Assembly: GCA_003024985.2 (NCBI GenBank) | Contig: PXIH01S0003399.1 | Direction: 5' to 3' (one strand) | Length of the DNA stretch: 14,484 nucleotides | From: Euperipatoides rowelli | Taxonomy: Eukaryota > Onychophora > Udeonychophora > Euonychophora > Peripatopsidae | In this document: positions 1 through 7,124 of the stretch, in pieces | How the letters are laid out: each line of letters starts with the position of its first letter | Numbering within the stretch: position 1 is the first letter of the stretch | The notes under the pieces: generated by a model | Told to the model about the DNA's origin: nothing | Databases searched by the model: none | What the model saw: only the letters and a program-made list of their open reading frames with translations | Program-made: the position numbers and the translations under genes

Positions 1-160
1 TGTCATTTCCATTGTCGACCATCAGGCAACTGTCATAAATATGCTTTTGATCTTATTTCAACCCTTGCCAATAGCTAAAATTTGCTATTCCATCTACCAA
101 AACTATTTTTCTCCCTAAAGGTAAATTCTTCTTTTCCCATAAATTAATTGGCTATTTTTA

Positions 161-462
161 TTTGTTGGATCTTTTTTTTTTTTAAATTTCCTGTAGGAAC
201 TGCTTATGCTTTATTTACAGTATGTAAAATTTTTCATTACAATATAAACTTTACATGCATCGGAAAATACTTGGAAAAACATTTGGGAGATTTCTTTAAA
301 CGTTCTGTGTACCAAATCTCACAAAAAGGTCAAATTCTTTTTGTACCAATATAATCTGGGGAATGATGGTTTCCCCGGATTTGTACCGGTCGGCAAGCAT
401 AGCCACCTTAGCGCCGAGTGGAGTCTCTTATCCACTAGACTACCCCGATGGTTTGTTGGATC
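161..462 (-). mobile_element. SINE family A, copy 1 (tRNA-headed), with TSDs
   Basis: The retroposon body is 172-451 on the minus strand, flanked by an 11-bp direct repeat TTTGTTGGATC (161-171 and 452-462). Read on the minus strand it starts CCATCGGGG. It has an A-box-like TAGTCTAGTGGATAAGAG and a B-box-like GGTACAAATCC separated by a long insert, as in a tRNA with an extended variable arm. An AT-rich body follows, then TGTAAATA (plus-strand 212-219), a small hairpin TTCCT/AGGAA (188-199) and a poly-A tail. The copy at 5335 has the same head, the same CCCCAGATTA junction and the same start. Open frames here are by-products of the repeat. The element has no coding capacity and would depend on a LINE reverse transcriptase. 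Confidence 0.85.
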
Positions 463-595
463 ATTTGTTCCCAGTTAGGTTATTCTGTGTCAACCTAATG
501 CTTAATTGCTTTCATAGTAATTATGGTATCTTATATAGAATTTTTTTTACATGAAAAAAAATCTAGTTAACAAGATTGGATAGTAGTTTTCATAC
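463..595. other. Spacer without recognised feature
   Basis: AT-rich sequence between SINE A and the fold-back at 596. I see only a weak T-run/A-run pair around 541-566, with no exon, RNA gene or repeat partner elsewhere in the window. Confidence 0.5.
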
Positions 596-850
596 TTTTT
601 CCCTGGACATTGGAATACTGAAGCTCTTTTATACTGCAAGTCCACATTGTGAAAAATGAAAAATGTATATAGTGTAAATAAATTAGTCGTTTAACCCTCT
701 AAGGTGAAACTTTTTTTTTTTTTAAAAAAAATATGTTTCACCTCGGAGAGTTAAAATGACTAATTTATTTACATTATATACATTCTTTATTTTTTACAAT
801 GTCGATTTACAGTATAAACAGGTTCAGTATTCCAATGTATGGGGAAAATC
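596..850. repeat. Fold-back: two SINE F-like 3' halves, tail to tail
   Basis: The left arm (596-710, plus orientation) and right arm (735-850, minus orientation) are near-identical inverted copies of about 115 bp, separated by a 24-base T/A run. Both contain TGTAAATA (673-680; complement 766-773) followed by a short stem ending GGTGAAAC. The arms resemble the 3' half of the SINE at 3675-4035 (CCTG.ACATTG start, TGTAAATAAAT, GTTTCACC hairpin). Either two 5'-truncated SINE copies inserted tail to tail, or one copy was duplicated in inverted orientation. Both arms stop at the same internal point (TTTTCCC), which fits an inverted duplication better. Confidence 0.7.
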
Positions 851-889
851 CATTTCATTGATCCAAGAGTTTTTTAATATAAAGAGAAT

Positions 890-1172
890 GAGACATGGTG
901 GTTCAGTCGGTAGCATTGCTGGCTACTATCATGAAGAGGTCATATGCTGTGAAATCACAGGTTTGATTCTCAGCTGAGATGTTTATGGAACAGGTTTTTT
1001 GCCGCAGGCTTGGAACATCTTGCCATGTGTATTTTACTCAGTACGTCCGGCTCTTTAGAACATGTTTCTCTTATAGTAATCGGTGAATTTAATTCTTGAA
1101 TATTTAATTGCATTAACATCACAAAAAAATGAATTTCCCGTTGATAACGGGAAACTTTTTTTTTTAAAAAAA
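890..1172 (+). mobile_element. SINE family B, copy 1 (tRNA-headed)
   Basis: The A box is TGGTTCAGTCGGTAGCATT (about 898-917) and the B box is GGTTTGATTCTC (about 960-971). The body contains ACTCAGTACGTCCGGCTCTTTAGAAC, also seen in slightly changed form at 4938 and, inverted, in the 1626-1894 copy. The 3' end carries a perfect 9-bp hairpin TTTCCCGTT/AACGGGAAA (1134-1142 and 1146-1154) followed by T and A runs. The boundary with the minus-strand SINE C copy on the right is blurred by the joined poly-T/poly-A. No TSD was found. The B-box TTTG makes pol III competence doubtful. Confidence 0.75.
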
Positions 1173-1174
1173 AA

Positions 1175-1321
1175 AAAGAAAAAATCCCCAGTGCGTACTG
1201 ATGGCAAATTTTTTTTTTTTTGCCATTTTCCAGCCTCAGGGCTGCTCAAGATTGAACCTACAACCTCATATATACTAGCTCTGGCAGCCAACAGCCTAGA
1301 CCACTAAACCACCGGAGCTTT
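1175..1321 (-). mobile_element. SINE family C, copy 1 (tRNA-headed, 3' truncated)
   Basis: On the minus strand the head starts GCTCCGGTGGTTTAGTGG (A box) and continues to GGTTCAATCTTGAG (B box), followed by GGCTGGAAAATGGC and an internal A-run. The same order of head, GGCTGGAAAATGG and CACTGGGGATTTTTTC-like sequence occurs on the plus strand at 4076-4230, which defines the family. The body stops at the abutting poly-A/poly-T of SINE B, so the 3' tail is lost or merged. The two ORFs on opposite strands here are artefacts of this copy. Confidence 0.75.
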
Positions 1322-1609
1322 ACTACAATTTATTTTATTTCTATATTTACAAATATTAAATAGTTGAGCAGTAGCTCAGTCTGTAGCTTACTGGACTGCT
1401 GTTTCTCAAGACATAGTTCCTGGGGACAGGTGCGATCCCCGGAGGTGACAACACCGCTGTGGTGATTCCTGGACCCGGGTGCCTGGGAGCATTTTTTCAT
1501 CACCCTTTAGACTGTTAAATGTTATGTGAAAAATTACACCTACCGATCCCCATGTTTTAAAAATGGAATACCTAAGCTGGGAATCTGGTGCTTTAGAACC
1601 ATTCTCATT

Positions 1610-1910
1610 AATTTCAGAATACTTTTTTTTTTTTTAAATAATGACCCATCATTGACAGGAAATCTTTATTTTAATAGATAATACATGTTTTCAAACTAGT
1701 TACTAACAATTGTTAACTTGTTTTCGTACTACGGTTCCGACGGTGAGGCAGCTTACCGGGTTAAAAACCCTGGCAAAGTGTAAAAACTTTCCATAACTGC
1801 CTTGACTGAGACGGGAACATGGAAACGTATCGGCTTATGTCATCATCCTTGCTTAAACAACCTGTATTGCTACAGATTATGCCACAAGGACGGGAATTTC
1901 AGAATACTTT
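1610..1910 (-). mobile_element. SINE family B, copy 2, inserted in SINE D, perfect TSD
   Basis: The body is 1626-1894, flanked by the 16-bp perfect direct repeat AATTTCAGAATACTTT (1610-1625 and 1895-1910). On the minus strand the head has GTGGCATAATCTGTAGCAAT (A-box region) and a degraded B box CATGTTCCCGTCTC. The body carries AACCCGGTAAGCTGCCTC, the counterpart of ACTCAGTACGTTGGCTCTC in the copy at 4815. The tail has a weakened hairpin (TTTCCTGT..GATGGGT) and poly-A. The insertion point lies inside the plus-strand SINE D, which fixes the order of events. Confidence 0.85.
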
Positions 1911-1959
1911 GGATTGTAATACTAACTCGAGGTTGAAGCATGTAGAAAATAGTATCAGA

Positions 1960-2690
1960 GCATTTATTTATTTTTAAAAAAAATAAGTTTCCCCCTAGAT
2001 GGGAAACACCAGAACTTTAATTACAATTAACGACACTTGACCTTGAGTCTTTTATTATCTGAAAATCTTGAGAATGGTTCTTAATAGGCGCCCGATTCCC
2101 AGCTCCGATCAAGCATTTTAAGACCCGGGGTTCAGTAGGCGTAATTCTTCACACCAATACTTTTGCCGGTCTAAAGCAGGGGTTCCCAACCCTGTGCCTG
2201 CGGGCAACATGGCCCCCATCAACCAATTTGTGGGCCCGCCGCTATTCGACCACAAAACGAAAGATTGTCCACGTTAACTTGGCAGTGCCTGGATCCCATT
2301 GATTTTGTGAAAGTTAACATGGATGAACTTCGAGTGCAATGCACACAGATGACCTAATTTAGTAGTGGGGATAATTAGATGTCTAAATTCAGGCAATACA
2401 ATTCAGATTCTACCATGTTTTTTGACATCTGCACTTATATTTTCATCATTGCGGAAAATAGATAGTGCCCCGCCGCCCTACTGGTATTTTAGAATGTGCT
2501 CTAGGATACAAAAAGGTTGGGAACTCCTGGTCTTTATTGTGGAAAAAACACCCTCTGGAACCTGGGTCCGGAAAAAAAAACGAGCGGTACTGGCACCCCA
2601 GGGATTGAACCCTTTCCCGGGACATGTCAGCCCACAGCAGTCCAGATCGTTATCCACTGGATCACCGTGCCTCTACAGCATGCATTTATT
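1960..2690 (-). mobile_element. SINE family D, copy 2, minus strand, itself split by a hAT MITE
   Basis: The head is at 2673-2540 on the minus strand: start GAGGCACGG, A box TGATCCAGTGGATAACG, B box GGTTCAATCCCTGG, then GGTGCCAGTACC and the T-rich CCAGAGGGTGTTTTTTCC shared with the copies at 4508 and 8848. The element continues at 2176-1969 beyond the MITE. Its 3' part aligns inverted with 1510-1620 (AGCTGGGAATC, AAGAACCATTCTCA). It ends in a perfect 7-bp hairpin GTTTCCC/GGGAAAC (1987-1993 and 2001-2007) and poly-A. The TSD is imperfect: TATCAGAGCATTTATT on the left against TACAGCATGCATTTATT on the right. The net length without the MITE is about 350 bp. Confidence 0.75.
2169..2537. mobile_element. 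Nonautonomous hAT element (MITE) inside SINE D
   Basis: The element (2177-2529, 353 bp) has terminal inverted repeats CAGGGGTTCCCAACC and, complemented at the right end, CAGGAGTTCCCAACC: 14 of 15 identical and typical of hAT transposons. The 8-bp flanks GTCTAAAG and GTCTTTAT match at 5 of 8, consistent with an old 8-bp TSD. The ancestral site is visible as CTTTAGAC in the plus D copy at about 1507. There is no transposase frame, so it would have been moved in trans. The 109- and 69-codon plus-strand ORFs starting at 2365 and 2517 cross its border and are spurious. Confidence 0.8.
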
Positions 2691-2744
2691 GTAAATAAAA
2701 TAGTGACTATTCACACTTCGGGGTAAACATTTTTTTTAAAAAAT

Positions 2745-2858
2745 CTTCATTTCTTCTTTGTATAATCCCCGGAAATGGCTTTCCCGGATACGAACCGGTG
2801 ACCAAATGTACAGTGGAGTGTCTAGTCGGTTGCCTCTTACCGCTAGACCAGCCAACGG
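2745..2858 (-). mobile_element. SINE family A, copy 2 (head only)
   Basis: On the minus strand: CCGTTGGCTGGTCTAGCGGTAAGAGG with A box TGGTCTAGCGG, then B box GGTTCGTATCC and CCATTTCCGGGGATTATAC. These match the head and junction of the copies at 172 and 5335. The body after GATTATAC is missing, so this is a 3'-truncated or internally deleted copy. It sits between the tail of SINE D and SINE E. No TSD is recognisable. Confidence 0.7.
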
Positions 2859-2863
2859 TGAAT

Positions 2864-3229
2864 CATCCTAAATCTTTTTATTTTTATTTTTGACACGCGC
2901 TGGTATCAATACCCGCCTGATGGCAAGGCCAATCTGTTATTTCTATACTTATTTACATATTTACAACTATTTACATTATTCTATTACATTCTGACAATTA
3001 GAGAATATCTGAAGGTTCAGATGTGATTAATGTGTCTTTGCGTAACTTTAATATTCTATAACTTTAGAACGCAAAGTCAAACTAACTGGTTGAATATAAC
3101 CCTAAACTCCCTGTCTTTCAGAAAGAAAGACAAGTGGGAGTAGGGGTCGGACAGCCCGAGCGCCGACACCAAGGAACACAAAGTGCAGCTCAAACCACTG
3201 CGCCATCACCCTTTGGCATCCTAAATCTT
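2864..3229 (-). mobile_element. SINE family E, copy 1, with 13-bp TSD
   Basis: The body is 2877-3216, flanked by a perfect 13-bp repeat CATCCTAAATCTT (2864-2876 and 3217-3229). The minus strand begins CCAAAGGGTGATGGCGCAGTGG (A box TGGCGCAGTGG). The B-box segment present in copy 2 is deleted here (GCCCGAGCGCC remains). A central hairpin (3106-3141: ACTCCC/GGGAGT outer stem, GTCTTTC/GAAAGAC inner stem) is conserved with copy 2. The 3' region holds three TGTAAATA-like motifs in a row (complements at 2950, 2958 and 2968). It ends in an AAAATAAAAATAAAAA tail rather than plain poly-A. Confidence 0.9.
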
Positions 3230-3664
3230 GTTTTTCTAGTCAGCGTTAAATTAGTAATATGTTAAGTGCAAGTCTGTGCTGTATGTCTTTCTTTTACTGG
3301 TTTTTTTTTTTTTTTTCATTTAACAGTGGGAACTGTTTGAGCATCGACTGATATGGAGGATGGCAATGAACTAGCATCCATACAATGTGGAGGCATATGA
3401 GAGGATTATATAATGAAACAGTTTGGAAACAACTAGGCGTGATTTGGTGATACATTGTTTTTCTTGCAAAGTTTGTTTTTCAGAAGTGGAAAATTGATTC
3501 GGGGATCTATTATAAAATCAGCAGTGAAAAAAAAGAGCCACCTCCCTGTCATTGGCATTAAAAATAGTTAATCTACCTTTAAATCTTATTTCTTGTAGAT
3601 TACTTTCTGCATTGTTAAAATTCTCAATCGTTAAACTTGTGATAACGTCGGCAATCATAAATAT
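3230..3664. other. Unassigned AT-rich spacer
   Basis: No gene, TSD or tRNA-like head is recognisable. There is a long T-run at about 3300-3316 followed by CATTTAACAGTGGGAACTG, which could be the inverted tail of a decayed minus-strand retroposon. I found no head for it. The rest is single-copy within this window. Confidence 0.45.
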
Positions 3665-4045
3665 ACAAATACTGTATTTTTTTTTTTTTAAATATGTTTC
3701 CCACAGAGGGTGAAACTAATCATTTATTTACAATATGTACAAAAATGTTTGTTAACATTTTTATTATTTTGTATATATAACAATTTTCCTTTCTTCAATG
3801 TACAGGATGCCTTCTGCCTTGGAAACTCTAGACCTGCAAGCTGTGAAAATTCCATTTTTCAAATTACACCTATTTAACCTAGAGATAAAGAGTATAAATC
3901 CTCGGTGTGTACAAACAACAAAAGAAAATTAGTCATTTTCCGCACCTGAGCTGCACCCAGGACCGAACACCTATTAGTATGTGCACAAGCGCATCACGGT
4001 AAAGTACATTACCGATCGGACCACGGTGCTTTGGCACAAATACTG
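3665..4045 (-). mobile_element. SINE family F, full copy, with 10-bp TSD
   Basis: The body is 3675-4035 (361 bp), flanked by ACAAATACTG (3665-3674 and 4036-4045). The minus-strand head is GCCAAAGCACCGTGG, with A box TGGTCCGATCGGTAATG and B box GTGTTCGGTCCTGGG. The body carries CCTGTACATTG, linking it to the fold-back arms at 596-850. The tail is TGTAAATAAAT (complement of TATTTACA at 3725-3732), a hairpin GTTTC..GAAAC (3696-3716) and ATTTAAAAAAA. It resembles family E only in the first bases (CCAAAG) and in the 3' tail design. Confidence 0.85.
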
Positions 4046-4075
4046 GTATTTATACTATAAACCATAAAGTTTGTA

Positions 4076-4230
4076 CTGCTCCAGTGGTTATCATCGTAGG
4101 TTCTATCCTGGGCAACCCCATGCTGGAAAATGGTGAAGTTTTTTTCGTCATCGGTACACACCGGGAATTTTTTCACATTTGTTATCGTTTAAATATATTG
4201 GTAAAAGTTAAGAAATGGATTTTTCCCGGA
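4076..4230 (+). mobile_element. SINE family C, copy 2 (deleted head)
   Basis: The sequence GCTCCAGTGGTTATCATCGTAGG jumps from the A-box start straight to the B box GGTTCTATCCTGGG. About 40 bases between the promoter boxes present in the 1175-1321 copy are missing. Downstream, GCTGGAAAATGG, a T-run and CACACCGGGAATTTTTTC match that copy. The element runs into TTTTTCCCGGA directly before the 29-bp minisatellite. TGTAAATA at 4414-4421 may be the displaced SINE tail beyond the array. Confidence 0.65.
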
Positions 4231-4403
4231 CAACCCAAGATGAACACCAGTATACACATCAACCCAAGATGAACACCAGTATACACATCAACCCAAGATG
4301 AACACCAGTATACACATCAACCCAAGATGAACACCAGTATACACATCAACCCAAGATGAACACCAGTATACACATCAACCCAAGATGAACACGTTTAGAC
4401 ATC
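4231..4403. repeat. 29-bp minisatellite, six units
   Basis: The unit begins CAACCCAAGATGAACACC and ends AGTATACACAT. Starts are at 4231, 4260, 4289, 4318, 4347 and 4376. The first five units are identical and the sixth diverges after GAACAC. There are no spacers between units, so this is not a CRISPR array. Since 29 is not a multiple of three and both strands meet stops, it is not a peptide repeat. The perfect identity points to recent expansion or an assembly-length ambiguity. Confidence 0.95.
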
Positions 4404-4497
4404 AAGCCAACTTTGTAAATAAATATTACGTATATATGTAAAGAAAGGTTCGTTTGCTTTTCCTGAAATTCTAATCTACCAAATCAAATAAAAAGTT

Positions 4498-4804
4498 AAG
4501 ATTTGTTGAGGTGCGTTGGTCCAGTTGGGAGCACACGACTCCCACATCTCTTTAGCCTCAAGGATAAGTTCGATCCTCGGGGGTGCTAGTACCTCCGGGT
4601 TTTTCCAGGCCTGGGTGAAAGGTGTTTTTTTTCCATGCAAGGGATCATTAATATCCCAATTGTACAGAAATTTGCTGCTGTAGCCTGGGTCTTAATATGG
4701 TTAAAGCTGGAGGTGGGAACACAGCACTTATTAAGAACCAGCAATAACTATGGTTTCCCAGTTTTGGGGAAAATTTATTTTTAAAAAAAAAGCTATGATT
4801 TGGT
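4498..4804 (+). mobile_element. SINE family D, copy 3
   Basis: The body is about 4508-4794. It starts GAGGTGCG, with A box TTGGTCCAGTTGGGAGC and B box AGTTCGATCCTCGGGG, followed by GGTGCTAGTACCTCCGGG, GGGTGAAAGGTGTTTTTTTTCC and a central region GGGTCTTAATATGG..TTAAGAACC shared with the copies at 1362 and 1969. The 3' end has hairpin TTTCCC/GGGAAA (4754-4759 and 4767-4772) followed by ATTTATTTTTAAAAAAAAA. Possible TSDs AAGATTTGTT and ATGATTTGGT match at 8 of 10. This is the cleanest single-piece copy of the family in the window. Confidence 0.8.
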
Positions 4805-4814
4805 AAATTTATAC

Positions 4815-5075
4815 ATCACTTCATACTGTAGCAATGCAGGCTGAAAGCGAGGGCAAAGACATAAGCTGAGACGTTCCAGGTTTGTGTCTCAGTCAAGCCA
4901 GCTTTGGAATGGTTTTTTTCCTTTGCAAGGGTTTTTTAACTCAGTACGTTGGCTCTCTAAGAACTGTAGTAGTAAGGAATTGATTAAAATAAATGCATTA
5001 CCTTCTATTAAAATGGAGATTGCCTGTTTATGGAGGGTAACTTTAATTACTAAATTTTACTTAATAATATAAAGC
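4815..5075 (+). mobile_element. SINE family B, copy 3
   Basis: The head CTTCATACTGTAGCAATGCAGG (A-box region) is followed by GGTTTGTGTCTCAG (B box) and a body with ACTCAGTACGTTGGCTCTC. It aligns with the inverted copy at 1626-1894 over most of its length. The 3' hairpin region is eroded (GATTGCCTGT..GGAGGGTAACTTTAATT) and the poly-A is degraded. The 62-codon ORF at 4884 lies in the SINE body and is spurious. Confidence 0.7.
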
Positions 5076-5084
5076 GAAAACTCG

Positions 5085-5250
5085 GGTTCTTTGAGGTGCA
5101 AAGGGCAGCGTACTTGGTAAAAAAACCAAACATCTAGGGGGAAAAAACTTCCTTAAATGCTCTAGCCGGGGATCAAACCTGTAACCCCAAGCATATGCTT
5201 TCGGTTTAGCAAGTCAAGTGATATTACCACTCGACAGCGAAACCGAGACA
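5085..5250 (-). mobile_element. SINE family G: Ser-like tRNA head, single copy
   Basis: The minus strand reads CGCTGTCGAGTGGTAATATC (A box) and GGTTTGATCCCCGGC (B box), with an extended insert between them as in type II tRNAs. It is followed by a T-rich stretch and a paired GGTTTTTTTACC. No second copy or TSD was found, so its 3' boundary near 5085 is arbitrary. Immediately right, ACGGGTAACTTTATTTTTTAAAAAAA (5252-5281) is a plus-oriented SINE tail of the family B type, whose body is not contiguous with it. This again suggests nested insertion. Confidence 0.55.
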
Positions 5251-5334
5251 CGACGGGTAACTTTATTTTTTAAAAAAAAAAATTAAAAACCTGATCAATA
5301 TTACCCCCGAGAGTACAAAATAGGAATGAAAAGT

Positions 5335-5578
5335 CCATCGGGGGAATCGAGTGGTTAAGGTACACCACTTGGTGCTAAGGTGGCTAAGCTTGCCACCGGT
5401 TCCAATCCCGGGAAACCATTCCCCAGATTAAATTGGTTCAAGTAGAATATGCGCTTTTCATGTAATTTGGTACATAAAACTGTTAATGAAATCCTCCAAA
5501 TGTTTTTCTCTATGTTGTAAATATGAAATAAAATCAGTTATTCCTCTACGAGAGAAAATTTATTTTAAAAAAAAAATA
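5335..5578 (+). mobile_element. SINE family A, copy 3
   Basis: It starts CCATCGGGGG at 5335. The A box is GAATCGAGTGGTTAAGG and the B box GGTTCCAATCCCGGG, with a type II-like long insert, then CCATTCCCCAGATTA as in copy 1. The 3' part has TGTAAATA (5516-5523), a degraded hairpin and GAAAATTTATTTT followed by poly-A. No convincing TSD. Length is about 240 bp, similar to copy 1 (280 bp). It is oriented opposite to copies 1 and 2. Confidence 0.8.
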
Positions 5579-5754
5579 GTAAAACATTCTATAGCTACAG
5601 CTGCATTTCTAATTTCGAAACTTTGATGAGACAATACTGTTCTGGTACATATTCGATACATTGATATTGTGTGCATGCATACATGCCCTACATTAACAGC
5701 TCAAATAGTGACTGGTTGGGTGAAGAATGGGAATATCTGCTAATTTCTTAAATC
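5579..5754. other. Spacer without recognised feature
   Basis: AT-rich sequence between SINE A and SINE E. It contains a small palindromic GTGCATGCAT tract near 5670. No exon, RNA or repeat partner seen. Confidence 0.5.
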
Positions 5755-6129
5755 CCACATACAAATTTTTTTTTTTTTTTTTAATAAATCTCCAAGGGAG
5801 ATTTCTGCGTTTATTTAATCAATAGCTATTTACAATATATACAAGTATCGATATACAATCTTCTGATACCGGATACAACAGTGATGATTTTCTATTCGTA
5901 AGTCCATTCTTCGATTCCAGGTCTGCATAATATCTCGTAAATACTGAAGGAAAAATCATTATTTAATTCTGACTGGATGAATAGCACCCGAAATCCCCAG
6001 TCTTTCAGAAAGAGAGACATTTGGGATTTCGGGTCAGACAGCACGAGCCTTGAACTCGGCTCGTGCCGACACTAAGGAGCACAAAGCAGCGCAGCTCGCG
6101 CCACTGCCCCTTGGCCACATACAAATTTT
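5755..6129 (-). mobile_element. SINE family E, copy 2, with 15-bp TSD
   Basis: The body is about 5770-6114, flanked by the perfect 15-bp repeat CCACATACAAATTTT (5755-5769 and 6115-6129). The minus strand begins CCAAGGGGCAGTGGCGCGAG. A B-box-like GAGTTCAAGGC sits in the loop of a perfect 9-bp stem GCACGAGCC/GGCTCGTGC (6041-6066). A second hairpin (5987-6033) has an 11-bp perfect outer stem CCCGAAATCCC/GGGATTTCGGG. The 3' end carries TGTAAATA (complement at 5827-5834), an 8-bp stem AAATCTCC/GGAGATTT (5786-5804) and poly-A. The 64-codon minus ORF starting at 6228 is partly inside the SINE head and is not supported as a gene. Confidence 0.9.
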
Positions 6130-6599
6130 GTTATCAGTTGTTCCATTTTTCCATAATACTTTATGCCCTCTGGTGGTTAGATTATGAAATAGCTTAGTTA
6201 TAATCAATTTTATATTTACATTTGGCACTAAAATTATCGATGTATTTAGTTATGGGATATTTAAAGAGCCCAAAAATTTAGCAGTTGCGTTGCAAAACAC
6301 GAACGGTTATCACCACCTGAACCATTAAGAATGATAAAAAGACAACATGTTTTTTAAAAATATTTACTTTTATAAAATGACAGAAAACAATATATGTACA
6401 TGAGGTAATCAAATTGGACCATATGTTCCATAAGGTTTAGAATATGCATTAGGGTAATATAAAATTATATACAAAATCTATGTAATAGTCCTTCATGTTA
6501 TACAACTACGTGTAAATCTTTTAACTCGATCTCTCCTTTAAATAGTCATTTGAATTTGCACATGGATATTCATTCCTTGAAATATTTCTCAAATTTATT
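6130..6599. other. Mostly single-copy AT-rich DNA, no gene seen
   Basis: No SINE head or repeat partner in the window. It contains a CTCF-core-like sequence at 6163-6176. If the minus-strand exon candidate upstream is real, 6350-6599 could be its 3' UTR, because an AATAAA (complement of 6594-6599) directly follows the stop codon. Confidence 0.4.
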
Positions 6600-6792
6600 T
6601 CACATTGGTCTTTTTTTCAGCATGTCGAACCATTGAAAGGAAATCGCTCCCATTCCAGCATTCATAAACAGAGGAATATCATCTTGCAATCCAATCACTG
6701 ACGAGAAGCTTCTCTTGTACGATACCTCCACATTAAGGCGGTTCGATCACAAAAAGAAATAAAATGATGAAACCACCGACACCAGGACAAAG
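6600..6792 (-). pseudogene. Candidate terminal exon of an unrecognised gene
   Basis: On the minus strand an acceptor-like TTCATCTTCTCTTGCTAG ends at 6793. A 48-codon open frame (6746-6603) ends at a TGA (6602-6600), followed at once by AATAAA. The peptide is protein-like in composition, containing VSYKRSFSSVIG, DDIPLFMNAGMG and SFQWFDML. The same frame upstream of a TGA at 6749-6747 encodes a hydrophobic stretch FVLVSVVSSFYFFL, as in a membrane segment. Another frame also reads a hydrophobic stretch GGFIILFLFVIEPP before a stop. I do not recognise the family. Possibilities are a real last exon using a downstream acceptor (GTGGAG at about 6732), a decayed gene, or chance. Confidence 0.3.
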
Positions 6793-6951
6793 CTAGCAAG
6801 AGAAGATGAATTAACATAGTTGAAACTTATTTTCTCACAATAAAAATATAATACAAATTAAACAAACAAAAGTTTTTCATTATTTTAATCTCAGCATTTA
6901 GCTTGTCTAAGGAAATTATAAAAATAAAATCCATCACCGTCAATGCTTCAC

Positions 6952-7124
6952 CACAGACATATGAACCCAGTGATTAATATCTTTGACAAAGCAAGAAAAT
7001 AGGCAAAAGAAAGATAAAGTAGACAGTATGGAAAAAAAAAAAAGATCTTGAAATTATTGTTAAGAAATTTGAAAGAGTTAATATTACCATAACAAACCAT
7101 GGGTTCATAAGTATGTGCTTTCAC
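6952..7124 (-). other. Possible small exons upstream of the 6600 candidate
   Basis: At 7124-7088 (37 bp, minus) a strong acceptor TTTTTCTTTTTCAG precedes a single open frame, VKAHTYEPMVCY, ending at a donor-like ATG/GTAATAT. At 6980-6952 (29 bp) another acceptor-like TTGCTTTGTCAAAG precedes a segment reading INHWVHMSV in the compatible phase, with donor GTG/GTGAAG. An alternative donor at 6937 would include a TGA. Phases connect to 6792 in one of its frames but not to the long 48-codon frame. Very small exons and the lack of a recognised family keep confidence low. The 76-codon ORF 6948-7178 is mostly intron-like sequence around the 37-bp segment. Confidence 0.25.

Larger units (their letters stand above)
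1362..2742 (+). mobile_element. SINE family D, copy 1: host split into three pieces
   Basis: The head is at about 1362-1450, with A box TAGCTCAGTCTGTAGC and B box GGTGCGATCCCCGG. The SINE D body runs to 1625. It resumes at 1911-1968 after the minus-strand SINE B insertion, and ends at 2690-2742 after the minus-strand SINE D insertion. The last piece has TGTAAATA (2690-2697), a degraded hairpin and a T/A tail. Summing the pieces gives about 350 bp, a normal length for these SINEs. Pieces 1 and 2 are joined by a perfect 16-bp TSD and pieces 2 and 3 by an imperfect one. The middle piece aligns with the matching part of the minus D copy (ACTCGAGGTTGAAG versus ACTCAAGGTCAAG). Confidence 0.75.

Noticed and set aside
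148-354. Small protein of 68 codons
   Set aside because: It runs across the TSD, poly-A and tail of a reverse-oriented SINE A and is low in complexity.
363-475. tRNA gene on the minus strand
   Set aside because: A and B boxes are present, but the sequence is flanked by TSDs, lacks a closed acceptor stem and has a SINE body and poly-A tail. The same holds for the other tRNA-like heads at 900, 1300, 1370, 2660, 2850, 4020, 4515, 5240, 5340, 6100 and 8855.
4231-4403. CRISPR-like array
   Set aside because: The 29-bp units are contiguous without spacers, in eukaryotic repeat-rich DNA.
6034-6228. 64-codon minus-strand ORF
   Set aside because: Half of it is the SINE E head and its hairpin, crossing the 15-bp TSD.
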